64,000 bases of DNA from Moesziomyces globuligerus. Lineage: Eukaryota; Basidiomycota; Ustilaginomycetes; Ustilaginales; Ustilaginaceae. Each line of letters opens with the position of its first letter. Position 1 is the stretch's first letter. The notes under the pieces are model-generated. The model did no database searches and was not told the origin of the DNA. It saw only the letters and a program-made list of their open reading frames with translations. The position numbers and the translations under genes are program-made. This document shows positions 30,733 through 40,875 of this stretch, in pieces. Location: NCBI GenBank assembly GCA_030849465.1, contig JARVLF010000013.1, forward strand, positions 558,001 to 622,000, written 5' to 3'.

Positions 30733-32253
30733 ATGAGTCAACCGCCGCCTCCCACTTCCCAGCAGCGATCGGTATCGGCAGGCAACTATCCGTCCGCCTC
30801 GTCCACGCCTGTCACAGTATCAACCGCACCATTCGCTCCTGCCTCTGCCACCTCGACGCCTCTGCTCGGTCACGGATCGCTTCCGCCCGCAAGCCCGGCT
30901 TCCAATCTCCTGTCGTCTTCACCTTACGCCGGCGGCTTGGCGTCAGCAGCCGCATCGCCAGCTTCGACAGCATTGAATCCCGGCTACTCAGCCTACTCGC
31001 CACCTGCACAGGGCACCGCTGCATTCCGCAGGCTCGTGTGGGAAGGCTCTGTCCCAATATGCGTGTCGGTCGATCCTGCCGATCTACCGCCAGGCTCCGA
31101 CTCGTCGGTCGATTCGACCTTTCTCGTCGTCCCGCGCATCGGCTACTTGCCCTTGATCGTCGACGATGTCAAGAAGAACCTCCTCGAGCTCGCTCTCGAA
31201 CTACCAGCGCTGAGCTCGATCAATGATAAAGACATCTGGTTCGAGTACGACGGTCAGCCGCTCAGATGGCATTGGCAGATCGGGCTTCTCTACGACTACC
31301 ACACCGCAAATCCAGCACGCACCGCTGTTGCCTACCAAACTTCTTCGTCGAACGCGTCGGGTCTCGGCTCCCTGCGACCCGAGTCAAGTGCTGAGGCATC
31401 CAGCTCCACTGCCGACATGGCTACTGCATCTGCGCTGCAGTCGACGAGGCTGCCTTGGAAGATCCGCGTACGCCTGTCCAAACCGCCCACAGAGCGGCTG
31501 CATTCCAACGCAGGCGTCGAGTCATGCAAAACGTCGTTCATGTCCATGATCAAGGAGGCCGACTTCGTGCGCTACGGCTCTGCCAAGAAGGTCGTCAATC
31601 TGCGCAAGCAAGAGCAAGATACGTTGTGGGACAGCGTGGTGGCGCATGACTATGAGCTCTTCTGGAGCGTCGCACAGAAGCTCGTCCCCAATGCAGCCAT
31701 TGTCGGCACGGACTCGGCCACTGCCACGGTCACTGCGGGCCGCTCTCCCATCGCTTCTCGAACCATGTCGCTCAATCTCGGTGGCGGCATGCACGAGGAG
31801 CGCTCGGCGCCTCCAATCCAACGCAGTCTCACGACACAGCCGAACGAGAGCGAGGCGAGTCTTGCGCCGAGCATGGCTTCGACCATCACGAGCACGACCT
31901 CCTCCGATCCGCCCGCTGGGAGCGGTGCCGCGACACCGAGCGCGAACAATGCGGTCAGGAGCGTACCTATCCGCTTCTTTTTGCCGGACAACGCACCCAT
32001 CGTGCAGGAACCCGTGCCGCCCATGCTCGAGGATGGCCGTGCCAACACACTGGGAGCGGTGCTCTCAGCCTTGTTCCCACTCTTGTTCCCACCACCACCG
32101 AGCTTCAGCAGCTTCCAGGCGGCCTCGCCGCCACTAGCATTTGCGCTCGTTCAGGGCGTGAGGATGCCCCTTGACGCGGAAATCGCTTGGCTTGGAAGCG
32201 CATTACTCGGTCCCGACGGTTGGGTCGCCGTCGTCATCGGCCTCGTTGCTTAG
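30733..32253 (+). CDS. ATG5: Autophagy protein Atg5
   Basis: 506 residues from the ATG at 30733. After a Ser/Pro/Ala-rich N-terminal extension (~95 residues), the family body starts with FRRLVWEGSVPICVSV, followed by RIGYLPLIVDDVKKN, IWFEYDGQPLRWHWQIGLLYD and PWKIRVRLSKPP. The conjugation site lies in KTSFMSMIKEADFVRYG: Lys274 matches the Lys that receives Atg12. The LWDSVVAHDYELFW block follows, then a Ser/Thr-rich insert (~330-415) and a C-terminal ubiquitin-like part ending GPDGWVAVVIGLVA. Atg12-Atg5 with Atg16 acts as E3 for Atg8 lipidation. The insert and N-terminal extension make it longer than yeast Atg5 (294). Confidence 0.95.
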   Translation: MSQPPPPTSQQRSVSAGNYPSASSTPVTVSTAPFAPASATSTPLLGHGSLPPASPASNLLSSSPYAGGLASAAASPASTALNPGYSAYSPPAQGTAAFRRLVWEGSVPICVSVDPADLPPGSDSSVDSTFLVVPRIGYLPLIVDDVKKNLLELALELPALSSINDKDIWFEYDGQPLRWHWQIGLLYDYHTANPARTAVAYQTSSSNASGLGSLRPESSAEASSSTADMATASALQSTRLPWKIRVRLSKPPTERLHSNAGVESCKTSFMSMIKEADFVRYGSAKKVVNLRKQEQDTLWDSVVAHDYELFWSVAQKLVPNAAIVGTDSATATVTAGRSPIASRTMSLNLGGGMHEERSAPPIQRSLTTQPNESEASLAPSMASTITSTTSSDPPAGSGAATPSANNAVRSVPIRFFLPDNAPIVQEPVPPMLEDGRANTLGAVLSALFPLLFPPPPSFSSFQAASPPLAFALVQGVRMPLDAEIAWLGSALLGPDGWVAVVIGLVA

Positions 32254-32768
32254 ATGGTAGTAGCTTCGATCGCTTCACCAGAGCTTTTTGACACTTCAAA
32301 CGCCTCCTTAGGGCTGCAATTGACACCTTATACCATCAAGATACATAGCAAGCGATGTCAGTGCGCTGAGCATCACTCGTTGAGGTGTTGCCAAGGTTGA
32401 GGACTTTGGGAGCACGAGTGAGAGAAAATATGTTAGACCGCACTTGAAGATCGGCGATAAAACGGAGATTCGGACGCGATGGATTTCGAACGAGATGTCG
32501 GTCTGCCGGCCAGGCTGCACGTCTGCATCCACCTTCGCATCCACTTCCTGCACCATCATCCTGCTCGCTTCCGTGCAGTCTTTTGGTGGCATCTGGCACA
32601 TCCGGTGCATCTGATTCCGCTCATCATCGGCCGCGCTCAAAGCTCGACTGCCTGTCGTTCTTCCGGCATAGGTTCAAGGCCGACGCGCTTGACCCGGTCC
32701 TTACGCGCACAGCTTCTGTCGCTCGCGACGAAGACGACTTCCGTACACCAACAGAGCAGCTCGTCAGG
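32254..32768. other. Intergenic region between ATG5 and TAF12
   Basis: 515 bp in tandem orientation. The TAF12 frame is open back to about 32583, but the Gln-rich protein start at 32769 fits better. No other feature seen. Confidence 0.5.
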
Positions 32769-33398
32769 ATGAACAACCAGGGCCAGCAAGGGCAGCAACC
32801 GGGGCAGCCGAACGCATCTGCGCCCGGGCAGCAGCTCCCGAATGCGCAGATGCCGCAGGGCCAGCCCCAGACCGCGGCGCAAGCGGCACAGTACAAGGCG
32901 GCCATGATCCAACAGCAGCAGATCCAGGCGATGCGCGCGCAGGCGCTCGCACAACAGCAACAGCAGGGTCAATCCTCAGTGCAAGCGCAGCAGCCCCACC
33001 AGCAGCCGCAGCAGCAACAGCAGCAGGCGCAAGCCGGCAATTTGCAGGCGCTCCAGGCGCTCGTGCAGAACAACCCGCAGGGCTTGGCTGCCCTCTTTCA
33101 GGCTGCCCGCGAGGGCAAGATCAGCCCAGAGCAGATGGCTCAGCTGAAAGCTTTCATCGGCGCGCATCAGCAGGCACAGCAGCAGGTCCGACCGCCCCAG
33201 CAACAGCAACAGCAGCAGCAAGCGCCGCCCCAGCAGCAGCAACAGGCGCCGATGAACGCACAGCTGGCGCAGCAGATGCGCCCGCCCCAGCCCGGTCAGC
33301 CCCAGCAGGCGGGACAGCCGAACCTGCAGCAACAGCAGATGACGGCGGCGCTGCAGCAGCAACTTCAGCAGCAGCGAAACGCGCAGAATGCGCCACAT

Positions 33399-33439
<41 letters not shown>

Positions 33440-34985
33440 GCAGCAACAGCAGCAGCAGGTGAACGCGGGGCTGGTGAGGCCACCCCAAGGAACGGGAGTG
33501 GCGGGGCAGCCACAGATTCCTCAAACGGAGCAGGCGCTGCTTGAGCAGTTCAACCGGATCGCACAGCCGCTGCGGATGAAAGTACAGGCTCTCGAGAGTG
33601 CGCTCAACAACCCAAACCTCAAGCCCGAGGAGAGACAGCAGTGCCAGAACGCGCTGCAGGAGACGCGAAACCAACAGGCAGCGCTTGCCAAGCAGATTCA
33701 GATCGTCCGCGAGAGCTTCCGCCAACAGCAGTCGGCACAGCAAGCCGCTGCCGCTGCAGCTGGCAAGCCGCCTACGCCCGTGCAGCAGGCTGGGCAGGCA
33801 CAAGCGCCTGCAGCAGGGATGACGACGTCGCAGACCGCAAGTCCGGCTCCTGCACCCGCACCTATGGCGGCAGCGGCCACACCTGCGACACCAGTCCCCG
33901 CGGCAGCAGCGGCGCCCAAGGCGACGCCCAAGGCGCCGGCGAAGAGTAAAGCAGCGACGAAGAAGGAGAAGGAGGCCAAGGAGAAGGAGGAGAAGGAGAA
34001 GGCGGCCAAAGAGGCTGCGGCGAAGGATGCCAAGGCCAAGGCTGGTGCGGCGGCCGCGACGGGCAAAGGAAAGGCTGCGGCTTCGCCGGCTCCCACGGCT
34101 GGAGGTCCGGCAAGTGCGAATGGGGCGGCAAAGCCGTCGCCTGTTCCGGGCGCTGGGACTCCTGCCGCGTCTGGGGCTGGATCTACGCCTGCCACTCCGT
34201 CCGCGAGCGGTGGTGGCGCTAAGCTCCCCAGCGTTCCTGCCGCTCCTGCTGGGATGGGCGTGACGACGCCTACGGCAGCCACGTTGGGTGGCACGCCTGT
34301 GACGGCCATGTCGGCGGCTGCGGCGTCGTATGCTAATGTCGCCATTCCGCCCGTGCTCAATGTATCGACGAGCAGTGCGCCCGAGCCATACCCGAACGCC
34401 TCGGGCCCGCGCGCCTCGATGACGCAGGGTCTTGGTGTCGCACCCGTCATCGGTACTCCGGCCATCCTGTCGCGTCCCAACCCCACGCCTTCCTCGGACA
34501 CGGATGCGGCGCTCGATGACCTTCTCGGTCTCCCCTCCCGTCCTCCCCTCGCGACTGCGGATGAACTCCTCGGTCTGCCGGCTGGAGATGATCCATCGGC
34601 AGACATCGCTACGGCGGCAGTCGCAAATGCATCCGCAGTCCTCTCAACCGCAACGCCGGCGGCTGCAAGCGCCCAGAACTCAAACGGCATCCTCACCAAG
34701 AGGAAAATCGCAGACCTCGTAGCCGAGCTCGACAGCACCGAGAAACTCGATGGCGCAGTCGAGGATCTCCTCCTCGAACTCGCAGACGAGTTCATCGATT
34801 CCGTCACCGCTATGGCCTGCAGACTCGCAAAACACAGAAGAGCTGACAAGCTAGAGGTCAGAGATGTTCAGCTCCACCTCGAACGCAACTGGAACCTCCG
34901 CGTCCCCTTCCCCGGCGCAGTCCCCATCCCCCCTCCGCGCACAAAGGTCGCCCCCGCCACGACCTCCGCCACCGCACCAAAGTGA
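32769..34985 (+). CDS. TAF12: TFIID/SAGA subunit TAF12 with polyglutamine N-terminus
   Basis: 738 residues from the ATG at 32769. The C-terminal ~100 residues are the TAF12 histone fold: LTKRKIADLVAELDSTEKL, then the AVEDLLLELADEFIDSV helix, AMACRLAKHRRADKLEVRDV and HLERNWNLRVPFPG. It pairs with TAF4 in TFIID and Ada1 in SAGA. The N-terminal ~300 residues are Gln-rich, including a run of 20 Gln. The NPQGLAALFQAAREGKISPE segment (~100-135) and a second helix around EQALLEQFNRIAQPLRMKV are islands in it. A Lys/Ala/Glu-rich and then Ala/Pro/Thr-rich linker fills the middle. The frame extends upstream to 32583, but those codons lack Gln-rich character. Confidence 0.93.
33399..33458 (+). repeat. 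CAG/CAA tract coding for 20 consecutive glutamines
   Basis: Twenty Gln codons, 15 CAG interrupted by five CAA, inside TAF12. CAA interruptions usually reduce length instability. Other shorter Gln runs lie nearby. Confidence 0.95.
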
Positions 34986-35168
34986 AATCCATCCCACCCT
35001 CGCTCCCCTTCATCACATCCTCACCTGGACTCACTTTCGCACGCACCGAAGCGTACACACTTCACAATTGCAATCATTTGTTCTTCGTTGGAGTTGACAG
35101 GAGCCCCACTTGACTGGCCTACACGAGAAGGCGTGTCGCCGAGAGCCGAAACAAGACGACGGAAAGGT

Positions 35169-37169
35169 TCACGTGTAGATGGGAGCGTACCAGGAGTCGC
35201 GAAAGGGCCGCTTGCTCGCGAGATAGCGCTTTTTGTAGACCACGATTTCGTACTTGATCTCCTTGTGCTGCTTCGGACCAGTTGCAGCGGGCAGCTTCTT
35301 GGCCGTCTTAGCAGGCGGTTTGAGCTTGTCGCTGCTGCCGCTTGTGCTGTTGGAACCGGTTTCTGCGCGCCGCCTCTTGGTAGAAGTTGTAGCAGTGGGA
35401 GCTGCTGAGGCGGAAGAGGGCTTCGCGGTGAGTTTCAGGTCAGATGTGGCTGAGCTGCTCATCTCGAGCGCAGAACTCGTTGCGGCTCGAGATGCCGGCA
35501 TGCTCGGAGGCGTGGAAGAAGCCTGAGTAGTGGGTTTCCAGAGACGTTTCCCGATTGCATCAAGCGAATGGGCTAGCCCAAGCCCTACTGAGGCAACACC
35601 GCCAAGGGCCGAGCCTTTTCCACTTCCCGACCGCGACAGTTTACCACGAGGGCTCATCAGGGTCGCGACGGAGGCCGATTCTGGAGCCGCTTTGCTGGAG
35701 CCATTCTCGCCTTGCGACGAGGCTGCCACCGTCTCTACCTTGACGCTCTCGGCCGGAGCAGGACCGCTCTCTGCTCTCGCTTGCGTGCCCGAGGCTTGGC
35801 AAGCTCCGTGTTCTGCGATGACAGTATTGTTCGAGCTGCTGGCCTTTTCTTCTCCGCATCCTCGCTCCGTCCCAACGCCGGATGCAGTCGCTTTGCCTTT
35901 ACCTTTGGCCTTGCGTTTAGACTTCTGGCTGCCCGTCTTCTTGCTTCCCATCGCAGCGGCTGCTTTGCTGGGGCCGACGCCGCTGAACGATTCTCCGAGC
36001 GTGCGTTGCTGAAGCTTGCCGGCACCGCCTTTGCTCTTGGATTTGCCAACGTTTTTCTTAGTCGCCTTTTTGAAGTGGCTCGAACGGTACGGACCATCAA
36101 AGTAAGACGAGTCGCCCCAGGATTTGGCGTACAAGGCGTCGAACATGGACTCGGCATCAGTCTCGTCGAACCCGTAGCCGCGAAAATCATCTCCGTAGTA
36201 ATCATCGGGTTCGCCATAAAGACCGTAGAGGTCGTCGTCGTAGCCGTCATAGTAGCCTGAAGAGAGATCATCGTTGTCGACCAAGTCTCCGCTTTCACCA
36301 CGAAGTGCTCGCTGCATGGCCTCCCACACGATCAGTTTCTCGAGCTCCGTGTGGTAGACATCTTCGTCCTCAGGGTCCGAGTCTGACATGCGCCGGTCGC
36401 TGTCCTTCGTAGTCTCAGCGCGTTCCTCCTCGACGTTCCTCTTGACAGAAGCACAGTCCTCCTCGACGTCCTTCTTAGAGGCAGCAGAGCTCCTTTGAGC
36501 GTTCGTCTTGACGGCCGGACCTTTCCCCTGAGCCACAGCTGCCGTGGTCGGAGCCTTGATGACGGGAGCGTGGCTGGGCGAAGTTGGCTTGACCGGCATG
36601 CCTGGACCGAGCGGCACTCCGTGCGGGCACGTGTGTTGAGCACAAAAGCTCAGGCCTCCATGCGATGATGCAGAGGTGGTGTCGGAATAAATGCTACTTG
36701 GAGTGCCTTGAGAGCTAAGGTGCTGCTGAAGGGCTTCGGCCCATTTCGGACCCATCAAGCTTTGGAGAACTTCTTCACCGAACTTGATCTTGGCCTCGTT
36801 GCGGCCAGCGATGTCCTTGTCGTACTTTTCGAGCTCGGTGCGGAATTTGCGAGTCCTGTACGCCAGATAGAGGTTTCTGTGGCGGCTATGTTCGGTGGCC
36901 TGGCGCGGCGTTAGGGCGTGGAGCTGTAGCAGCGGCGGTGGGGCGGGAACGGGGGCAAGCGCTTCGCACTCGAGCGGATTCACGGAGACGGCGCTGAGAT
37001 AGCTTTTCGCGAACATCATTGCCTGAGAGCGTCTCTGGGTTTCCTTGGCGCGAGTGACGCTGTCGACGCTCGGATCGTTGGCTTGAATGGGGCGATAAGC
37101 AGAGGCATAGAGCGCCGTCACGAGCTGTTCGTAGAGGAGCTTTTTGTTGGCTTCCTCATCCGACATCAT
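35169..37169 (-). CDS. Hypothetical protein with acidic Tyr/Asp patch
   Basis: 666 residues from the ATG at 37169 (MMSDEEANKK; a second Met follows directly). Not recognised. The N-terminal ~160 residues look folded and helical (LLYEQLVTALYASAYRPIQ, AMMFAKSYLSAVSVNP, RHRNLYLAYRTRKFRTELEK, IKFGEEVLQSLMGPKWAEAL). A charged Lys/Glu region and an acidic patch rich in Asp, Gly and Tyr (~280-345) follow. The C-terminal part is Ser/Ala/Lys-rich and disordered, with KKNVGKSKSKGG-like basic stretches and TKRRRAETG as a possible nuclear signal. It ends with an aromatic/basic stretch KYEIVVYKKRYLASKRPFRD, which may be a conserved element. Convergent with TAF12, 183 bp between stops. Confidence 0.75.
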   Translation of the reverse strand: MMSDEEANKKLLYEQLVTALYASAYRPIQANDPSVDSVTRAKETQRRSQAMMFAKSYLSAVSVNPLECEALAPVPAPPPLLQLHALTPRQATEHSRHRNLYLAYRTRKFRTELEKYDKDIAGRNEAKIKFGEEVLQSLMGPKWAEALQQHLSSQGTPSSIYSDTTSASSHGGLSFCAQHTCPHGVPLGPGMPVKPTSPSHAPVIKAPTTAAVAQGKGPAVKTNAQRSSAASKKDVEEDCASVKRNVEEERAETTKDSDRRMSDSDPEDEDVYHTELEKLIVWEAMQRALRGESGDLVDNDDLSSGYYDGYDDDLYGLYGEPDDYYGDDFRGYGFDETDAESMFDALYAKSWGDSSYFDGPYRSSHFKKATKKNVGKSKSKGGAGKLQQRTLGESFSGVGPSKAAAAMGSKKTGSQKSKRKAKGKGKATASGVGTERGCGEEKASSSNNTVIAEHGACQASGTQARAESGPAPAESVKVETVAASSQGENGSSKAAPESASVATLMSPRGKLSRSGSGKGSALGGVASVGLGLAHSLDAIGKRLWKPTTQASSTPPSMPASRAATSSALEMSSSATSDLKLTAKPSSASAAPTATTSTKRRRAETGSNSTSGSSDKLKPPAKTAKKLPAATGPKQHKEIKYEIVVYKKRYLASKRPFRDSWYAPIYT

Positions 37170-37814
37170 GGCGAAAGGGAATTTCGAGGCGTCTGCCGCA
37201 GCGAGGTTCTGAAGAGGAGAAGGCGACGGCGGAGTGTGCAGCGCTTGCGAGATCTCGATGGAGAAGTAGAAGGAAGGAAGGAAAGGAAGCAAGGCGCCTT
37301 AAGCAAACCTTATAGAGTACCCATGCGTCAAAGCGGTTGAGCCCCGCAACAAAGGGTTATCGGCTGAGCCTCTTAGTTGCTTCGAGAAGGAAGGTCCGCG
37401 CGCCTATGCGTGACGACTGGCGCCCACCTCTCTGGCTTGACCCACCTCTCTGGCTAAAGAAAAATGCAATTCCTTCGCATTGCAGCAGTCTCCTGTAGCG
37501 ACACAACAAAGGGCTGCGCCCGCTCCGTCCACGCACGGCCCCACCCGCTGCTTCGCCTGCGCGACAACGCGCGCCTGCTCAGCTCGGCGAGGCCGACCAA
37601 CGTTCCGCTTGATGAATGTGCAGAGCAGCGCCAACTGCGTCCACTCCGCCCTGCCTCCCGTTGAAATCACGATCACCCGCTCAAACATCCCATTGCAAGC
37701 TATGGAATGAGTAGACACATTGTGTCGGGCGCAAAGCATGTTGGAGTCGAGAATCCAGTTTTGATTGGCTGCTTGAAAGGTGCATGGACGTCGCTCGCTC
37801 AGTGGAAGATCCCC
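37170..37814. other. Intergenic region, no gene seen
   Basis: 645 bp between the hypothetical gene start and the NOC4 stop. Frames are short and overlap on both strands. Nothing else recognised. Confidence 0.5.
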
Positions 37815-40370
37815 TCAAGCAAAGCTGAAGAGCACGGCGCAGGCATCGTGAGTTCCAGTCTGGTCGACCTTGCGCTTCTTTGCACGCTCGGCACGCTTGA
37901 GCTCCTCGATGGCCTCCCTGGCCTCCTTCTCGTCCTCATCTTCGTCCTCGTCCTCGTCGCCGAGCTTGCGCTTACGTTCCGCGCGTTCGCGCTCGATTTC
38001 CTGCTGTTCCTCTTCCTCAGCGGCGGAAAGCGATGCCTTGGCCCTCGCACGTCCGGATTCGGACGGGAAGATGTCGACGCGGTTGCAGCTAGTGCTGTCG
38101 TTGGAGCCACCGGCGCCGAATCCACCAGGCAGGCTGTAAGCTAGCGCGGGCACCGCACGACGGCGCGGCGTTCCATCGGGCTTGGTGCCGAGCTTCTGGA
38201 GTGTCTTCTTGACCTCGGTCTCAAAGAGCGTGCCATAGGTGATGTCCAGGAAGTCGTCGAGGCTATAGCGCTCGCGCGTAAATGGTTCGGCAAGGATACG
38301 CGCCAGACTCGTCACAGAGCCGAGGTAGTGCGCTTCGCCAGGCGCGATGCTGCCTTCGTCGGCACCCATGGTCGGGCCGCCGCTGTTGCCCTTGGCCACG
38401 GCCGCGGCGCCAAAGCTCGCGAGCTCCCACAACGAGCTCTCGAGCGCCTGTGTCTTGAGCGGATCTTGCTCGTTAGGGTCAAACGGATCTTGGACGCCTG
38501 CAGGTCCGATGTTGAGCCGGTCACCGTCCCATTCTTTGTGCACCATTGCCATGCAGCGCGGGTGGCGCTTGAGCAGGTTGTACACGAACGGCACCACCGA
38601 GGCAACCGCTGCGGGCGGCGCCCGCAGACTCAGTCGCGACAGTCGCTTGGCAAAGCTCGCCACAAGCGTTGAGGAGAGATGCGTCGACGACAGGAACGTC
38701 TCGAGCAGCCGCAGGAAACGCGCGCGGTACTTCATGTGCAGCACCGACGCGTCGAGCATCGCGTACAGCCGCGTGTAGAACTGTGGGTAGTCCAGGTTGT
38801 GCTTGGTGACAAGCGTGAAGATGGCGTTGAGCGCCAACAGCGCCGTGGCGCCGCGCGAGTCGAGGCACGAAACAAGGAAGTCGTGCAGCAGCGTCGGCTT
38901 GCTGAGGTGCGGCATGATCTGCGCGTGCAGTCGCACCAACACCTCGTGCGTAGCCGCGAGACTGAGCTCACCACCGATGAGCGCACCAGCAGAAACACCA
39001 GCGGCAGTGGCTGACTTCTCCGTCTGACGACGCGGAAGGAGGAGGTCGAGCCATGCGGCTGAGAACGCGCTGCGCTGTGCACCGATGCTGTGCACCATCT
39101 CGTGGAAGCTACGCCTCTTGCGCTTGGCGGCACCGGCTGCGCGTGCGGCAGCACCCAATCCGCCAACCGCCTTCTTGTCTGCTGCGCGACGCTGCTCTCC
39201 CTCGGTGGCTCCTGCGCGCACACCACCTTCATCGTCTGAGTCCGAGAACCAGCCCGTCATGTCGTCTTCGTCCTCTCCCTCCTGCTCCTCTTCGGAATCG
39301 CCGTCATCCACCACCGAAAGTCCCTTGCCGTCGGCCGTGGCCTTCTTCTTCTGCTTCTTCTTCTTCTTGCCCGCACCGAAGCCGAGCGGCGGGATCGACA
39401 GCTCGTCGACGAGGAAGTTGTTCAGATCGTCTGCCGAGGTCGGGATGGCAGTGAGCTGAATGAGCAGCGCGAGCGTGTGCGCGCGCAGCTGCGTGTTGGT
39501 CACAATGCTTGGGGCGGGCTTGCGCAGCGCCAGACTGATCTCGCGAAGCGTGGCGAAGCGAATGTCGTCGTATTCCTCGAGGCCGCTCTCGGTGAATTTG
39601 CTTCGTACGTCTTCGGGCACGCCTGCATGCACACGTGCTACTTGGTAGCGCGTACCTGCGTCACCGTGACCGAGCTTTGTCAAGCTAGGTGGGCCTGCGA
39701 TGAGTGCGAGTGTGAGTGCACGCCACGGCGAGGCGGACCAGAGGGCTGGAGAGGACGAGAGGGAGAGTGGGGATCCTTTGCTGGTCGAAGCTGAGTTGGA
39801 CTGAGCCTTGGCAGCTGCCGCGACGCGAGTGAGCGATGACGAGGCGGAGGTCTGCAGCTCGACGATCATCTGCAGCGCTTCCAGGCGCAGAGCTTCGACC
39901 TCGTGAGCCAGAAGAGCGCAGAGGAGTTCGATGGTCTCGTTCCACCGCATCCTGATCCAGTCCGAGACCTTGTTAAGAGCCTCTGATGACTTGACGGATG
40001 ATGCTGCTGCGTTGCTGCCTGCTTTGGAGCCGTACGAGAGGATGTAGCCGTCCTGGTCGGTGTCTTTATCGAATGGAATCTTGTCGTTCGAGCTGAGCGA
40101 CTTCATCGCTCGCACCAGCACAAGCATCGCGCGGTGCACCGCAACAGCGGCATCCTTCTTCTCCTTGTTTGTGCAATCAGTCGAGCCGGATGGAGCACCG
40201 AGCTTGGCGAGCTTCTTGGCGAGCGCGAGCAGGTCGGTGAGAGGGTTGAGGTCCGAGGAAGATAGGAGAGCAGCCTGCAACGCCTGAACCTGCTCCAGCG
40301 ATGTCGAAGCTGAGGCCGTACCAGCTGATGAGCTGGTAGCGGCCTTTTTGGATGGTCCTGCCTTCGCCAT
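37815..40370 (-). CDS. NOC4: Nucleolar complex protein 4 (Noc4), CBF/Mak21 family
   Basis: 851 residues. The CBF/Mak21 domain spans ~500-640 and contains IMPHLSKPTLLHDFLVSCLD, GATALLALNAIFTLVTKHNL, YPQFYTRLYAMLD and FLRLLETFLSSTHLSSTLVA; the FVYNLLKRHPRCMAMVH and DPFDPNEQDPLKTQAL blocks that follow are characteristic of Noc4. With Nop14 it acts in 18S rRNA processing and 40S export. The N-terminal half is helical-repeat-like with Ser/Ala linkers. A Lys-rich (GKKKKKQKKK) and acidic stretch (~345-390) fits nucleolar localisation. The C-terminus is Glu/Lys-rich. The last ~12 residues (TGTHDACAVLFSFA) look unlike the family, so a missed terminal intron is possible. Confidence 0.92.
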   Translation of the reverse strand: MAKAGPSKKAATSSSAGTASASTSLEQVQALQAALLSSSDLNPLTDLLALAKKLAKLGAPSGSTDCTNKEKKDAAVAVHRAMLVLVRAMKSLSSNDKIPFDKDTDQDGYILSYGSKAGSNAAASSVKSSEALNKVSDWIRMRWNETIELLCALLAHEVEALRLEALQMIVELQTSASSSLTRVAAAAKAQSNSASTSKGSPLSLSSSPALWSASPWRALTLALIAGPPSLTKLGHGDAGTRYQVARVHAGVPEDVRSKFTESGLEEYDDIRFATLREISLALRKPAPSIVTNTQLRAHTLALLIQLTAIPTSADDLNNFLVDELSIPPLGFGAGKKKKKQKKKATADGKGLSVVDDGDSEEEQEGEDEDDMTGWFSDSDDEGGVRAGATEGEQRRAADKKAVGGLGAAARAAGAAKRKRRSFHEMVHSIGAQRSAFSAAWLDLLLPRRQTEKSATAAGVSAGALIGGELSLAATHEVLVRLHAQIMPHLSKPTLLHDFLVSCLDSRGATALLALNAIFTLVTKHNLDYPQFYTRLYAMLDASVLHMKYRARFLRLLETFLSSTHLSSTLVASFAKRLSRLSLRAPPAAVASVVPFVYNLLKRHPRCMAMVHKEWDGDRLNIGPAGVQDPFDPNEQDPLKTQALESSLWELASFGAAAVAKGNSGGPTMGADEGSIAPGEAHYLGSVTSLARILAEPFTRERYSLDDFLDITYGTLFETEVKKTLQKLGTKPDGTPRRRAVPALAYSLPGGFGAGGSNDSTSCNRVDIFPSESGRARAKASLSAAEEEEQQEIERERAERKRKLGDEDEDEDEDEKEAREAIEELKRAERAKKRKVDQTGTHDACAVLFSFA

Positions 40371-40875
40371 GATGCGCGAAGCGACAGGGTTTACCGATAT
40401 TGTAGATGATGCTCGTCAAGAGGTACGGTGTGGCAGGGTTGAACTTCACACCTTCAAGCTGCAGCTCCTGGAAATTTTTCTTCCACCCAGCCAAAGCCCC
40501 GCGTGCTCAACCGGAATTCCTCAAAAAAATGCACAGGGCTCAACTGAAAGATCGGGACTCGGGTAAGGACCCTCGCCACCAAGAGCTTGTTCTGCCACCA
40601 GCTGAGACAGGACTTCGGCATTGCACGGAGATCACAAGAAGAGGTGGAGAGGTTGCGTAAATTGATGCGTGACGAGACGAGACGGAGCGTGCAAAGTGCG
40701 GTGAATGTGCGGCGAGGATGTGGTGCGAAGAGGATTGACGGATGCATGGCACGAGATATGGGTGAATGCAAGTTGCCCGTGATCTGGCGTCACCAGGACG
40801 CCAGCACGAGCAGCGATTAGACTGGAACGGGAGGGCGGAGGCCGGGATGCGGCGCATGAAGGGCGGACGAGCAGT
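40371..40875. other. Intergenic region between NOC4 and kpp6
   Basis: 505 bp holding the NOC4 promoter and the 3' end region of kpp6. No supported frame. Confidence 0.5.

Noticed and set aside
32976..33803. Minus-strand Leu-rich frame in TAF12
   Set aside because: Produced by CTG/TTG codons complementary to the Gln-rich CAG/CAA tract of TAF12.
37503..37511. ACAAAGGGC and similar near-matches to the pheromone response element (also 21821 and 37349)
   Set aside because: They differ from the ACAAAGGGA consensus at the last base or beyond, and they lie near genes without a mating link.
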